From: Jatrophihabitans sp. GAS493
GTDB lineage: Bacteria > Actinomycetota > Actinomycetes > Mycobacteriales > Jatrophihabitantaceae
Direction: 5' to 3'
NCBI RefSeq assembly: GCF_900230215.1
Contig: NZ_LT907982.1
Span: forward strand, 3,100,001 to 3,164,000
Length of the DNA: 64,000 bases
Positions 8,738 through 19,056 of this stretch are shown here, piece by piece. Position 1 is the first letter of the stretch; every line of letters begins with the position of its first letter. Under the pieces are notes generated by a model. It had not been told where the DNA came from, did no database searches, and saw only the letters and a program-made list of their open reading frames with translations. Position numbers and translations under genes: made by a program.

Positions 8738-8756
8738 GAGACGTTCGGCCCTGCCG
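8738..8756. promoter_or_regulatory. DosR/OsdR-like box upstream of the universal stress protein gene
   Basis: The sequence here fits GRGWCGTTYGGCCCTGYCG. The same pattern, 15 of 19 identical, occurs at 9737-9755 upstream of the Acg-like gene. The first 14 bases resemble the GGG...CCC palindromes described for DosR (mycobacteria) and OsdR (Streptomyces). A DosR-like regulator is encoded 4 kb downstream. The right end also forms one arm of the 8747-8775 hairpin. Confidence 0.5.
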
Positions 8757-8775
8757 CTCGCGCCGCTGCAGGGCC
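8747..8775. terminator. Hairpin between VOC and universal stress protein genes
   Basis: GGCCCTGC (8747-8754) and its exact complement (8768-8775) enclose a 13-nt GC-rich loop, 37 bp after the VOC stop. It could terminate the VOC transcript. It overlaps the DosR-like box, so a regulatory role is an alternative. Confidence 0.4.
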
Positions 8776-8812
8776 AGACTGAGTCGCACAGAAGGACACG
8801 ACTGAAGCACCG

Positions 8813-8849
8813 CTGAAGTCAGGCACTGAAGTCAGGCACTGAAGTCAGG
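8813..8849 (+). repeat. 13-bp direct repeat, three copies, directly upstream of the USP start
   Basis: CTGAAGTCAGGCA starts at 8813 and 8826, and a third copy (CTGAAGTCAGG) at 8839. A degenerate copy, CTGAAGCAC, lies at 8802. The last copy supplies the purine-rich AGGAGA used as ribosome binding site for ATG 8858. The repeats may therefore be duplicated ribosome-binding DNA or an operator. Confidence 0.7.
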
Positions 8850-8857
8850 AGACAGCT

Positions 8858-9364
8858 ATGGAGCAGTCTGAAGTGGTCGCGGCGCGTGAGGTCATCGTCG
8901 TTGGAGTCGACGGGTCCGAACCATCGAAACAAGCGCTGCGGTGGGCGGAGTTCCTTGCCCATGCCACCGGTAGCACGATCGAGGCCGTTATCGTCTGGGG
9001 CCGTCCGTACGGGTACGGGATGGGGAGCCTGGGCTGGGGCGCACTGCCCGAAGGCTGGGATCCGGCTATGGACGCCGACAAAGTGCTTCAGGAGACGATT
9101 GATCAGGTATTCGGTACGCAACGTCCAGCCGGCCTGACGACCGCATCGGTCCAGGGCGGTGAGGCCCAGCAGTTGCTGCAGCTGAGCCGTGGCTGTCGGA
9201 TGCTGATCGTCGGCAGCCGCGGACATGGTGGCTTCGCCGGACTTCTGCTTGGGTCGGTTAGCTCGGCATGTGCCGAGCACAGCAACTGCCCAGTGCTGGT
9301 CGTCCATGGCGACATGCCCGTACCAATGCCGGCACCCGGAGCGAACGGATCGGGAGACCACTGA
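8858..9364 (+). CDS. Universal stress protein (UspA-type, ATP-binding)
   Basis: This 168-residue single-domain USP opens with VIVVGVDGSEPSKQALRWA. It carries the ATP-binding pattern G-2x-G-9x-G-S in VGSRGHGGFAGLLLGSVS, then the usual C-terminal CPVLVVHG strand. In mycobacteria and Streptomyces many such proteins belong to hypoxia/nitric-oxide regulons under DosR-type control. Here the gene sits near a DosS/DosR-like pair and has a box-like motif upstream. Its stop overlaps the start of the next small gene (TGATG), so the two are translationally coupled. An unusual Gly/Trp-rich insert follows the first strand-helix unit. Confidence 0.92.
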   Translation: MEQSEVVAAREVIVVGVDGSEPSKQALRWAEFLAHATGSTIEAVIVWGRPYGYGMGSLGWGALPEGWDPAMDADKVLQETIDQVFGTQRPAGLTTASVQGGEAQQLLQLSRGCRMLIVGSRGHGGFAGLLLGSVSSACAEHSNCPVLVVHGDMPVPMPAPGANGSGDH

Positions 9365-9642
9365 TGCTGGTCATCGGCCTGTTTCTGCTCGTCGTCCTGC
9401 TGAATCGATTTGCCGCGCAGGTTATCCGGAGGACGGCGGGGGAGAGGCCGGCGGATAGAGCGCCCACCGGCGCTGCTGGCGCCGATGCTGAGGTGAAGCG
9501 CGGCAAGGACCGGACTCGCCTCACCGCCGAACCCGACCTGAGCGCGGCTACTGTCCATGAAACCGAGATGACCGCCGAGATGTGCTGGACTGCGCTGGAC
9601 GATCTGCAGGTCAGCCGCCTGCTTGGCCGTCCGACTCCCTGA
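9364..9642 (+). CDS. Small single-pass membrane protein of unknown function, coupled to the USP gene
   Basis: The frame begins at an ATG overlapping the USP stop codon (TGATG) and encodes 92 residues. The first 17 residues after Met are hydrophobic (LVIGLFLLVVLLNRFAA), followed by a basic stop-transfer stretch (VIRRTAGER). The rest is a hydrophilic, probably cytoplasmic tail with many charged residues and a single Trp/Cys near MCWTAL. I do not recognise a family. Coupling to the stress protein gene suggests that it is made in step with it and may act at the membrane. Confidence 0.6.
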   Translation: MLVIGLFLLVVLLNRFAAQVIRRTAGERPADRAPTGAAGADAEVKRGKDRTRLTAEPDLSAATVHETEMTAEMCWTALDDLQVSRLLGRPTP

Positions 9643-9736
9643 CTTGACGGCACTCCCGTTGGTGATCGTCGCGAGGTCATCGCGCGACGTCGCGAGCTGC
9701 TCCAGTCGCCCCAACGATCCTTCCTTAGTCGACCGG

Positions 9737-9755
9737 GTCGTTTGGCCCTGTCGAA
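9737..9755. promoter_or_regulatory. DosR/OsdR-like box upstream of the Acg-like gene
   Basis: This site has a GGG-N8-CCC-type core (GGGTCGTTTGGCCC) and shares GRGWCGTTYGGCCCTGYCG with 8738-8756. It lies about 56-74 bp before the ATG at 9811, a usual position for an activator site of the DosR type. It matches the mycobacterial DosR core at 10 of 14 positions by eye. Confidence 0.5.
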
Positions 9756-9810
9756 GCGGCCCAACTGCGCGCAGGGTTGGCTGGTGAGCAATCCATCGAG
9801 GAGACCGCAA

Positions 9811-10836
9811 ATGGGAATCGCCCCAGCCGCCGCTGTGACCCACAATCCACCGACCACCGCCACGCAGGCCCTGCGCCGGGCCGCGGTCCGCGCGCGCCTC
9901 GCTCCGTCAGTCCACAACACCCAGCCCTGGAGCTTCCGGATCGCCGGCGACACGCTGGAGATAATCGCGGACTCGACTCGGCAGTTGAAGACCCTCGACT
10001 CGACCGGGCGACAGATGCTCATCTCCTGTGGGTGCGCGCTATTCAACGCGCGGGCATCGTTGGCGGCCTCCGGCTTTCAGGTGAAAGTGCGGCGTTTCCC
10101 CAACGGTGCGCGCCCCAATCTGGTGGCGCGTCTCACCGTCGTCTCTCCCGAGACCGGGCCCGACGTCGAGCGTGCCCGGTTGGCATCTCTGGACGGCGCG
10201 ATTGAGGAGCGCCGCACGAATCGGCGCCGCTTCAATGCTGATGTCGTGCCGCAGAGCGTGGTTGCGGCGTTGATCGCGGCCGCGTCGTCGGAGGGTAGCC
10301 AGCTGGTCCCGGTCACGCGCGAAGAGGATCGATTGAACCTGGCCATCATCAGCCAGCGGGCCGATAGGCAGGAGTCGGCCGACCCGGCATACCGGGCCGA
10401 GCTGCGGGCCTGGACCACGTCAGAGCCGACGAGGCCAGACGGTGTGCAGGCCGATGCCGTGCCGCGCAGTGGCCTCGTGTCGCATGACGATATTCCCATT
10501 CGAGACTTCGAGGCCGACAGCGATGAAGCGCTGCCGGCACAGACGCATTCCTCGCTGCGACAATGCCTGTTGATTCTCGGTTCGACCGAGGATGGCCATC
10601 ATGCGTGGCTGCGGGCCGGCGAGGCACTGGAGCGCATCCTGCTCGAACTCACCAACCGTGGCTTCGTGGCCAGCCCGCTCACGCAGGCCATCGAACTCCC
10701 CTCCGCCCGGGCGATGCTCAGCAACGATCTGCGTCTGGGGATGTTCCCGCATGTCGTGCTGCGCGTCGGGCACGCGCTGCCCACCCCGGCTACCCGCAGG
10801 CGGCTCCTCGTCGATCTCCTGACCGAGTTGTCATGA
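9811..10836 (+). CDS. Acg-like nitroreductase-fold protein (dormancy-associated family)
   Basis: This 341-residue protein matches the Acg family, exemplified by M. tuberculosis Rv2032, which is a divergent FMN-binding nitroreductase fold. Visible hallmarks are APSVHNTQPWSFRI near residue 35, the RQMLISCGCALFNAR segment, and EERRTNRRRF. A C-terminal substrate/flavin segment contains GEALERILLELTNRGF. In mycobacteria Acg is induced by DosR during hypoxia and is thought to sequester flavin rather than reduce nitro compounds. ATG 9811 with AGGAGA upstream is preferred over the in-frame ATG at 9742, which would overlap the box-like motif. The next genes are a DosS/DosR-like pair. Confidence 0.85.
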   Translation: MGIAPAAAVTHNPPTTATQALRRAAVRARLAPSVHNTQPWSFRIAGDTLEIIADSTRQLKTLDSTGRQMLISCGCALFNARASLAASGFQVKVRRFPNGARPNLVARLTVVSPETGPDVERARLASLDGAIEERRTNRRRFNADVVPQSVVAALIAAASSEGSQLVPVTREEDRLNLAIISQRADRQESADPAYRAELRAWTTSEPTRPDGVQADAVPRSGLVSHDDIPIRDFEADSDEALPAQTHSSLRQCLLILGSTEDGHHAWLRAGEALERILLELTNRGFVASPLTQAIELPSARAMLSNDLRLGMFPHVVLRVGHALPTPATRRRLLVDLLTELS

Positions 10837-13280
<2,444 letters not shown>

Positions 13281-13342
13281 CCACCGGGATTCGTCGCCTA
13301 GCTAGTTGTGAACCAGTGGAGGACCGTCCGTAGGCCCGTGTC

Positions 13343-13945
13343 CTACGAGCCGCCGCTCGGCGCAGCCGATCCGGCTATCCAGTTGGCGAAGGTATCGAAC
13401 TCGGCCGCCATGTCGAAGGTCTCCGGATCCAGCAGCCACTGCAGTTGCAAGCCGTCCAGAACGGCCAGGACGACGGCCACCGACGGCCCGCTCTGACCGG
13501 TTCGGCTGTACACCGCGGCCAACGCCGGCGCGAAGAGTTCGCGAAGCCGGTCGTACCTGGCCCGGAAGAAGGCGTGCGCCGGATGTCCCTCGGTCACGCT
13601 GTCGCCGGACAACACGGTGAACATGCGGACGTAGCCCGCTCGCTGCGTGTTGTGCGCCACCAATCGCTGACAGAGTTGAAGGAAGTCGAGAGAGCCGTGG
13701 GCCGCTTCGGAGGTCTCGGCCCACCAGGCCCGGTCTTGCCGGTCACGATCCTCCAGGGCCGCGACCAGGAGCTGTTCCTTGGTCTGAAAGTGGTAGAGCA
13801 CGGCCTGCTGGGTGATGCCCACGCTCTGGGCTATCTGCGCCAGCGAGGCGCCCTTGTAGCCGCGTTCGGCAAAGAGTCTGAGAGCGGCCTGGACGATCTC
13901 GGCGCGCCGGGCATCGCCGGCCACTTCTCTGGCGGTCAGCGCCAT
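13343..13945 (-). CDS. TetR-family transcriptional regulator
   Basis: 200 residues with an N-terminal TetR HTH: RRAEIVQAALRLFAERGY, then GASLAQIAQSVGITQQAVLYHF. The ligand-binding C-terminal domain resembles the TetR_C6-like group (LQWLLDPETFDM). ATG 13945 with GGAGGG upstream is preferred over more distant starts in the same frame. It is divergent from a secreted beta-glucosidase gene, so it probably controls that gene and itself; the ligand is unknown. Confidence 0.88.
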   Translation of the reverse strand: MALTAREVAGDARRAEIVQAALRLFAERGYKGASLAQIAQSVGITQQAVLYHFQTKEQLLVAALEDRDRQDRAWWAETSEAAHGSLDFLQLCQRLVAHNTQRAGYVRMFTVLSGDSVTEGHPAHAFFRARYDRLRELFAPALAAVYSRTGQSGPSVAVVLAVLDGLQLQWLLDPETFDMAAEFDTFANWIAGSAAPSGGS

Positions 13946-13986
13946 GGCATCCCTCCGGCTCAAGGCCACACTCCGGGGCAACATTA

Positions 13987-14005
13987 GTAACGATCATGTA
14001 ACGAT
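13987..14005. promoter_or_regulatory. Direct repeat in the tetR / GH3 divergent spacer (candidate operator)
   Basis: GTAACGAT occurs at 13987-13994 and 13998-14005, an 11-bp period, in the 137-bp spacer between the divergent TetR and beta-glucosidase genes. TetR sites are normally inverted repeats, so this is only a candidate. Confidence 0.3.
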
Positions 14006-14082
14006 GGGTATAGCAACGGTGTTTCCTGAGTGGTCAGTAAGCATATGGTCGCGGGCATCCCCCGTCCGTTTAGGAGCATCAC

Positions 14083-16710
14083 ATGAAACGTCGAAGCCTG
14101 TGGGTAGCCGCGCCGATCGCGGCGCTGGTGGCGGTGACGCTGCCCAGTGCGTCAGCCATTGGATCGCCAGCGAAATCCCCGAATTCCACTCGATCATCGG
14201 CCCTCTATGCGGGCCGCCCCTGGTTGGACCCGCACCGCAGCGCGTCGGCTCGAGCGGCGGCGCTGGTGGCCAAGATGACCCTGGACGAGAAGATCGCCGA
14301 GGTGCACGGCGTCGGATACCCGCTCTTCGCCGATCCGACCACCGGCTACGCCGGCAAGATCCCGGCCAACACCCGACTCGGCATACCGGCGGTCTATCTC
14401 GCCGACTCGCCGCTCGGGGTCGGGAACAACTCGACCGGGGTGACGCAATGGGCCGACACGGCAGCGCTCGCCTCGACCTGGGACACCCAGATCGCGAAGA
14501 AATACGGCCAGGCCTACGGAGCTGAGCAGGCCGGCAAGGGCCACAACGTCGCGCTCGCGCCCACCATCAACATCCTGCGGCTGCCGACCTGGGGCCGGTC
14601 GCCCGAGACGTTCAGCGAAGACCCGTATCTCACCGCGCAGCAGGCGGTCTCCGAGATCAAGGGGATCCAGAGCAACCATGTCATCGCGACGGCCAAGCAT
14701 TTCCTGGCCAACAATCAGGAGGTACAGCGGTCGTCGATCAACGTCATCGCCAGCCAGAAGGCGCGTGAGGAGATCTACGAGCCCGCGTTCAAGGCGGCTG
14801 TACAGGCCGGTGTCGGCGCGATCATGTGCTCCTACAACCAGATCGGCGGCAGCTACGCCTGCGAGAACGCGGACACGCTGATCGGAACGCTGCGCGACGC
14901 GTGGAAGTTCGACGGCATGGTCATGTCGGACTGGGGCGCGCTGCACAACACGGTGAAGGCCGCCAAGTCTGGCCTTGACCTGGAGATGCCCGGAGCGGCC
15001 GACGACAGCAACCTGGGCCCCATCGACCAGCTCTTCGGCTCCTACTTCAACACCAAGCTCAAGGCCGCGGTGCAGGCCGGCGACGTGACCGTCGCCGAAC
15101 TCAATGGCATGGTCGAACACGTACTGACCGCGATGTTCCGCGTCGGCCTCTTCGACCACCCGTTGGCCGACCCAGCCACCGTGAAGGGCCTCGACGTGAG
15201 CACGGCCGCGCATCAGGCGCTCTCCACTTCGATCGCCGAGCAGGGCACCGTGCTGCTGAAGAACGCGCGTAGCGTGCTGCCCCTGAACAGTGGCCGGGTC
15301 GGGTCAATCGCGGTTATCGGTGACGCGGCGAGGAATCCGCTGACCGCGGGCGGGGGATCGGCGGCGGTGACCGCCTCCTCGCCAGTCGTGAGCCCGCTCG
15401 AAGGGATCACCGCACGGGCGCCGGGCGCCTCGGTCAGCTACGCCCAGGGGACACTCGGCACCAACCCGCTCCCGGCCGTTCCCGCTACGGCATTCGGCAG
15501 CGGGTTGAAGGCCACCTACTACGCCAGCGTCGATCTTTCGGGTGCTCCGGTCGCTAGCGAGACCGTCCCGGACCTCGACTATCAGGGCAACCCGGCTGCC
15601 GTCTCGACGACGAGTCCCTGGTCGGCGCGCTACAAGGGAACGATCACCGCACCGGCCTCCGGCACGTACCGATTCTCACTGCAGGCCGGCGCGTACGCGA
15701 CGGTCTACATCGACAACAAGAAGGTCGTCTCGTTCCTGCCGACCTTCGAACCGACGCAGAACGGGCTTGTCCAACTGACTGCCGGCGCGCACAGCATCCG
15801 TGTCATCGTCACGCCCTATGTGCACAAGGCGGTCACGGTGGATGCGTTCGCAGTGACCGCCGGGCTACACCTCGGCTGGCAGCCGCAGGAGAATCTGCTG
15901 GTAGCCCAGGCAGCCGCGGCAGCCAGGACTGCGAACGTGGCGATCGTCGTCGCATCCGCTCCGGCCAGTGAGGGATGGGACCGCAGCACCCTCGCTCTGC
16001 CGGCTGATCAGGACGAGCTCATCTCGGCGGTTGCCGCGGCGAACCCGCGCACCATCGTCGTGTTGAACACCGCAAGCGCGGTGACGATGCCGTGGCTGTC
16101 CAAGGTGGCCGGCGTGACGGAGGTGTGGTTCCCGGGCCAGACGGCGGGGACCGCGATCGCCAGTGTCCTCTTCGGTGACGTCAACCCGTCCGGAAAGCTC
16201 CCGGTTACCTTCCCGGCCAGCGATCAGCAGGGACCGGCCCGATCCAAGATCGACTACCCGGGCGACGGCACCGACGTCTACTACAGCGAGGGGACGCTCG
16301 TCGGCTACCGCTGGTTCGATTCCACCGGGCAGAAGCCGCTCTTCCCCTTCGGTTTCGGACTCTCGTACACAACGTTCGACTTCTCGGCGCTGAAGGTCCG
16401 GCGCAGCCACGACGGATATGAGGTCAGCGCCCGGGTCGCCAACACCGGTACGGTTGCCGGCTCCGAAGTGGCCCAGCTCTACGTCGGGTCGCCCAGCAGC
16501 GCCAACGAGCCGCCGCACCAGCTGAAGGGCTACACCAAGGTGGCGCTGCGGCCCGGGCAGTCAAGCGTCGTCCGGCTTAGCCTGCCGCGCAGTGCGTTGG
16601 CCGCGTGGATGAACAGCGACGCCGGGTGGGTCGTCGCGAAGGGCAAGTACACGCTCTACCTCGGTGATTCGTCCCGCAACCTCCCGCTTCAGACGAGCAT
16701 CCGCGTCTGA
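14083..16710 (+). CDS. Secreted glycoside hydrolase family 3 beta-glucosidase with PA14 domain
   Basis: This 875-residue protein begins with a signal peptide (MKRRSLWVAA then a hydrophobic run to about ASAIGS). The GH3 N-terminal barrel contains KHFLANNQE and the nucleophile motif GMVMSDWGALH, with Asp283 as predicted nucleophile. The GH3 C-terminal domain is interrupted by a PA14-like beta domain (about residues 468-590, LKATYYASVDLSG to YIDNKKVV). A fibronectin III-like domain (VSARVANTGTVAGSEVAQLY) closes the protein. This is the architecture of extracellular beta-glucosidases acting on plant-derived oligosaccharides. AGGAG precedes ATG 14083. It is divergent from tetR and followed by a strong terminator. 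Confidence 0.93.
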   Translation: MKRRSLWVAAPIAALVAVTLPSASAIGSPAKSPNSTRSSALYAGRPWLDPHRSASARAAALVAKMTLDEKIAEVHGVGYPLFADPTTGYAGKIPANTRLGIPAVYLADSPLGVGNNSTGVTQWADTAALASTWDTQIAKKYGQAYGAEQAGKGHNVALAPTINILRLPTWGRSPETFSEDPYLTAQQAVSEIKGIQSNHVIATAKHFLANNQEVQRSSINVIASQKAREEIYEPAFKAAVQAGVGAIMCSYNQIGGSYACENADTLIGTLRDAWKFDGMVMSDWGALHNTVKAAKSGLDLEMPGAADDSNLGPIDQLFGSYFNTKLKAAVQAGDVTVAELNGMVEHVLTAMFRVGLFDHPLADPATVKGLDVSTAAHQALSTSIAEQGTVLLKNARSVLPLNSGRVGSIAVIGDAARNPLTAGGGSAAVTASSPVVSPLEGITARAPGASVSYAQGTLGTNPLPAVPATAFGSGLKATYYASVDLSGAPVASETVPDLDYQGNPAAVSTTSPWSARYKGTITAPASGTYRFSLQAGAYATVYIDNKKVVSFLPTFEPTQNGLVQLTAGAHSIRVIVTPYVHKAVTVDAFAVTAGLHLGWQPQENLLVAQAAAAARTANVAIVVASAPASEGWDRSTLALPADQDELISAVAAANPRTIVVLNTASAVTMPWLSKVAGVTEVWFPGQTAGTAIASVLFGDVNPSGKLPVTFPASDQQGPARSKIDYPGDGTDVYYSEGTLVGYRWFDSTGQKPLFPFGFGLSYTTFDFSALKVRRSHDGYEVSARVANTGTVAGSEVAQLYVGSPSSANEPPHQLKGYTKVALRPGQSSVVRLSLPRSALAAWMNSDAGWVVAKGKYTLYLGDSSRNLPLQTSIRV

Positions 16711-16722
16711 GGCGTCAGGGAA

Positions 16723-16765
16723 ACACGACGGGCCGCCGAATGTATTCTCGGCGGCCCGTTCGTGT
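16723..16765. terminator. Strong bidirectional terminator hairpin
   Basis: A perfect 12-bp stem (ACGGGCCGCCGA at 16728-16739, complement at 16748-16759) with an 8-nt loop extends by five further pairs across one bulged base. It lies between the convergent GH3 and acyl-CoA dehydrogenase genes. Confidence 0.8.
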
Positions 16766-16781
16766 GTCGTGGGCCTGTGGG

Positions 16782-17957
16782 TCAGGCCCGCCCGGCGAGT
16801 AGTTCGCGGGCCATGACTACGCGTTGGATCTGGTTGGTGCCCTCGTAGATCTGGGTGATCTTGGCGTCGCGCATCATTCGCTCGACCGGGAAATCCCGCG
16901 TGTATCCGTAGCCGCCGAGCAGCTGTACGGCATCGGTGGTGATCTGCATGGCCACGTCCGAGGCGTAGCACTTGGCGGCGGCACCGAAGAATGGCAGATC
17001 GCTGTCGCCCCGTTCGGATTTGGCGGCGGCGACGTAGACCATGCTGCGCGCGGCCTCCAGTGTCATCGCCATGTCGGCCAACATGAACTGCAGTCCTTGG
17101 AACTCGGCCAGGTGCTTGCCGAACTGTGAGCGTTCCTTGACGTAGCCGAGGGCGAAGTCGAGCGCGCCCTGAGCGATTCCGACGGCCTGCGCGCCGATGG
17201 TCACGCGAGTGTGGTCAAGCGTCCGCAGTGCGATCTTCAGCCCCTCGCCGCGGGTGCCGATCATCCGGTCAGCCGGAATCCGGACGTTGTCGAAGTGCAG
17301 TTCACGAGTCGGCGATCCCTTGATGCCGAGCTTGCGCTCCTTGGCCCCGAACCCGAAGCCGGGGTCGGACTTCTCGACTACGAACGCGCTGACGTTCGAG
17401 CCGCGCCGGGCATCCGGATCGGTGACGGCGAGGACGGTGTAGAACTCGGCGACGCCGGCATTCGTGATCCAGGACTTCTGCCCGTTGATGATCCACTCGT
17501 CGCCGTCGGCGATGGCGCGCGTCTTCATCGATGCGGTATCGCTGCCGGCCTCCCGTTCCGAGAGCCCGTAGGCGAAGCCCGCTTCACCGCGCGCGAGCGG
17601 CGGCAGATACTTCGCCTTCAGTTCGGCCGACCCAGCCAGCATCAACGGCATTGAACCCAGCTTGTTGACGGCTGGAATGAGGGAGGACGAGGCGCAGACG
17701 CGGGCCACCTCCTCGATGACGATGCAGGTGGCCAGGGCATCGGCACCCACTCCGTCGTACTCGGCCGGCACGTGCGGGGCGTGGAAGTCCGAGGCGATCA
17801 GCGCATCGTAGGCCTCCTGCGGGAAGGCGGCCTGTTCATCGACCTCGGCCGCGAAAGGGGCGATCTTCTTCTCGGCGACCAGGCGGACGGCCTCGCGTAG
17901 CTGCACGTGGTCGTCGGAGATCCGAAAGAGGTCGAAGGTGCTGTTTTTGCTGGTCAT
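16782..17957 (-). CDS. Acyl-CoA dehydrogenase (FadE25-like)
   Basis: This 391-residue FAD enzyme catalyses the first oxidation of acyl-CoA in beta-oxidation. Signatures are [13 protein letters not shown] and W-I-T-N-A (flavin and substrate binding), [12 protein letters not shown], and the C-terminal [30 protein letters not shown] contains the catalytic base, Glu372. The sequence resembles mycobacterial FadE25 and short/medium-chain types. It follows the 3-hydroxyacyl-CoA dehydrogenase gene by 29 bp on the same strand, so the two steps are likely co-expressed. Confidence 0.92.
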   Translation of the reverse strand: MTSKNSTFDLFRISDDHVQLREAVRLVAEKKIAPFAAEVDEQAAFPQEAYDALIASDFHAPHVPAEYDGVGADALATCIVIEEVARVCASSSLIPAVNKLGSMPLMLAGSAELKAKYLPPLARGEAGFAYGLSEREAGSDTASMKTRAIADGDEWIINGQKSWITNAGVAEFYTVLAVTDPDARRGSNVSAFVVEKSDPGFGFGAKERKLGIKGSPTRELHFDNVRIPADRMIGTRGEGLKIALRTLDHTRVTIGAQAVGIAQGALDFALGYVKERSQFGKHLAEFQGLQFMLADMAMTLEAARSMVYVAAAKSERGDSDLPFFGAAAKCYASDVAMQITTDAVQLLGGYGYTRDFPVERMMRDAKITQIYEGTNQIQRVVMARELLAGRA

Positions 17958-17986
17958 TCAGGGTTTGCCGTTCGCGAGGTAGGGGG

Positions 17987-18832
17987 TTAGGAGTAGGTGT
18001 AGAAGCCGCGACCGGATTTGCGCCCGAGGAGGTTCGCGTCGACCATCCGTGCGAGAAGGGGGGGTGCGGCGTAGAGCGGCTCCTTGAACTCCTCGTAGAG
18101 CGATTCGGCCACCGCCTTGGTGGTATCGAGGCCGATCAGGTCGGCCAGAGCGAGCGGGCCCTGCGGATGGGCACAGCCGCGGACCAGTCCGTCGTCGATA
18201 TCGGCGGCGGTGGCGAAGCCGGACTCGAGCATTCGGATCGCCGACAGAATGAACGGGATCAGCAGCGCGTTCACCACGAACCCGGCCCGATCCTGGCAGT
18301 CGATGGCCTTCTTGCCCAGGGTGTCTTCGACCACCTCGCGAGCGCGCTGGGTGGTCTTCGGGTCGGTGAGCAGGCTCGGGACGAGCTCAACCAGGGAGAG
18401 CACCGGGACCGGGTTGAAGAAATGGATGCCGAGGACATGGCTGGGTCGATTCGTGGCGACGGCCAGCTTCATGATCGGGATGGAGGAGGTGTTGGAGGCG
18501 AGAATGGCGTCCGGTGAGGTGACGATCGCGTCGAGCTGTCTGAAGAGCGCGGTCTTGGCCGACTCATCCTCCACGATCGCCTCGATCACCAGGTCGCGGT
18601 CGCTCAACTCGGTGAGCTCGGTGACCACTCGAATCCGGCCGAGCACCTCGTCGGCCGACTCGATCTTGCCGCGAGCCTCGGCGCGTCGCAGCGCCGCATC
18701 CAACCGTGCCTGCCCGGCGTCGGCGGCCTCCACGCTCGACTCGGCGACGACCACGTCCAGACCGGCCCGCGCGAACACCTCCGCGATTCCCGACCCCATC
18801 AGCCCGCAGCCGACGACTCCGATCTTCTCCAC
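17987..18832 (-). CDS. 3-hydroxybutyryl-CoA (3-hydroxyacyl-CoA) dehydrogenase
   Basis: This 281-residue NAD-dependent enzyme oxidises 3-hydroxyacyl-CoA. The N-terminal Rossmann motif is IGVVGCGLMGSGIAEVFARAG. The family motifs SNTSS, HFFNPVPVLSLVE and the C-terminal GPLALADLIGLDT are all present, and GRKSGRGFYTYS ends the protein as in FadB2/Hbd proteins. The catalytic His lies in HFFNP. It is the first gene of an operon with the acyl-CoA dehydrogenase. Its upstream region carries a 23-bp tandem duplication that may be an operator. Confidence 0.93.
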   Translation of the reverse strand: MEKIGVVGCGLMGSGIAEVFARAGLDVVVAESSVEAADAGQARLDAALRRAEARGKIESADEVLGRIRVVTELTELSDRDLVIEAIVEDESAKTALFRQLDAIVTSPDAILASNTSSIPIMKLAVATNRPSHVLGIHFFNPVPVLSLVELVPSLLTDPKTTQRAREVVEDTLGKKAIDCQDRAGFVVNALLIPFILSAIRMLESGFATAADIDDGLVRGCAHPQGPLALADLIGLDTTKAVAESLYEEFKEPLYAAPPLLARMVDANLLGRKSGRGFYTYS

Positions 18833-18976
18833 TTTCGATCCCTTCAGGATGCAGCGATGGCCTATTCACGTTTCGGCATCCACTATGACTTGCTACTGAC
18901 GAGTACGACAAAGCGAGCCGGCGTGAAACACATTGCACAGCAAACACAGGCGATCCACCGGAATGAGTCCTGAGAA

Positions 18977-19022
18977 ACTGCTAGGATGTCCAACTAATCA
19001 CTGCTAGGGTGTCCGACTAATC
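18977..19022. repeat. Tandem 23-bp duplication upstream of the fatty-acid oxidation operon
   Basis: ACTGCTAGG-R-TGTCC-R-ACTAATC is present twice head to tail (18977-18999 and 19000-19022), differing at two positions. Each copy contains an imperfect dyad, TAG...CTA. The repeat lies 145-190 bp upstream of the 3-hydroxyacyl-CoA dehydrogenase start. Otherwise nothing was recognised in the 224-bp spacer 18833-19056. Confidence 0.6.
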
Positions 19023-19056
19023 ACGGCTCGTCGCCGGACGCCTATCCGAATGGCGC

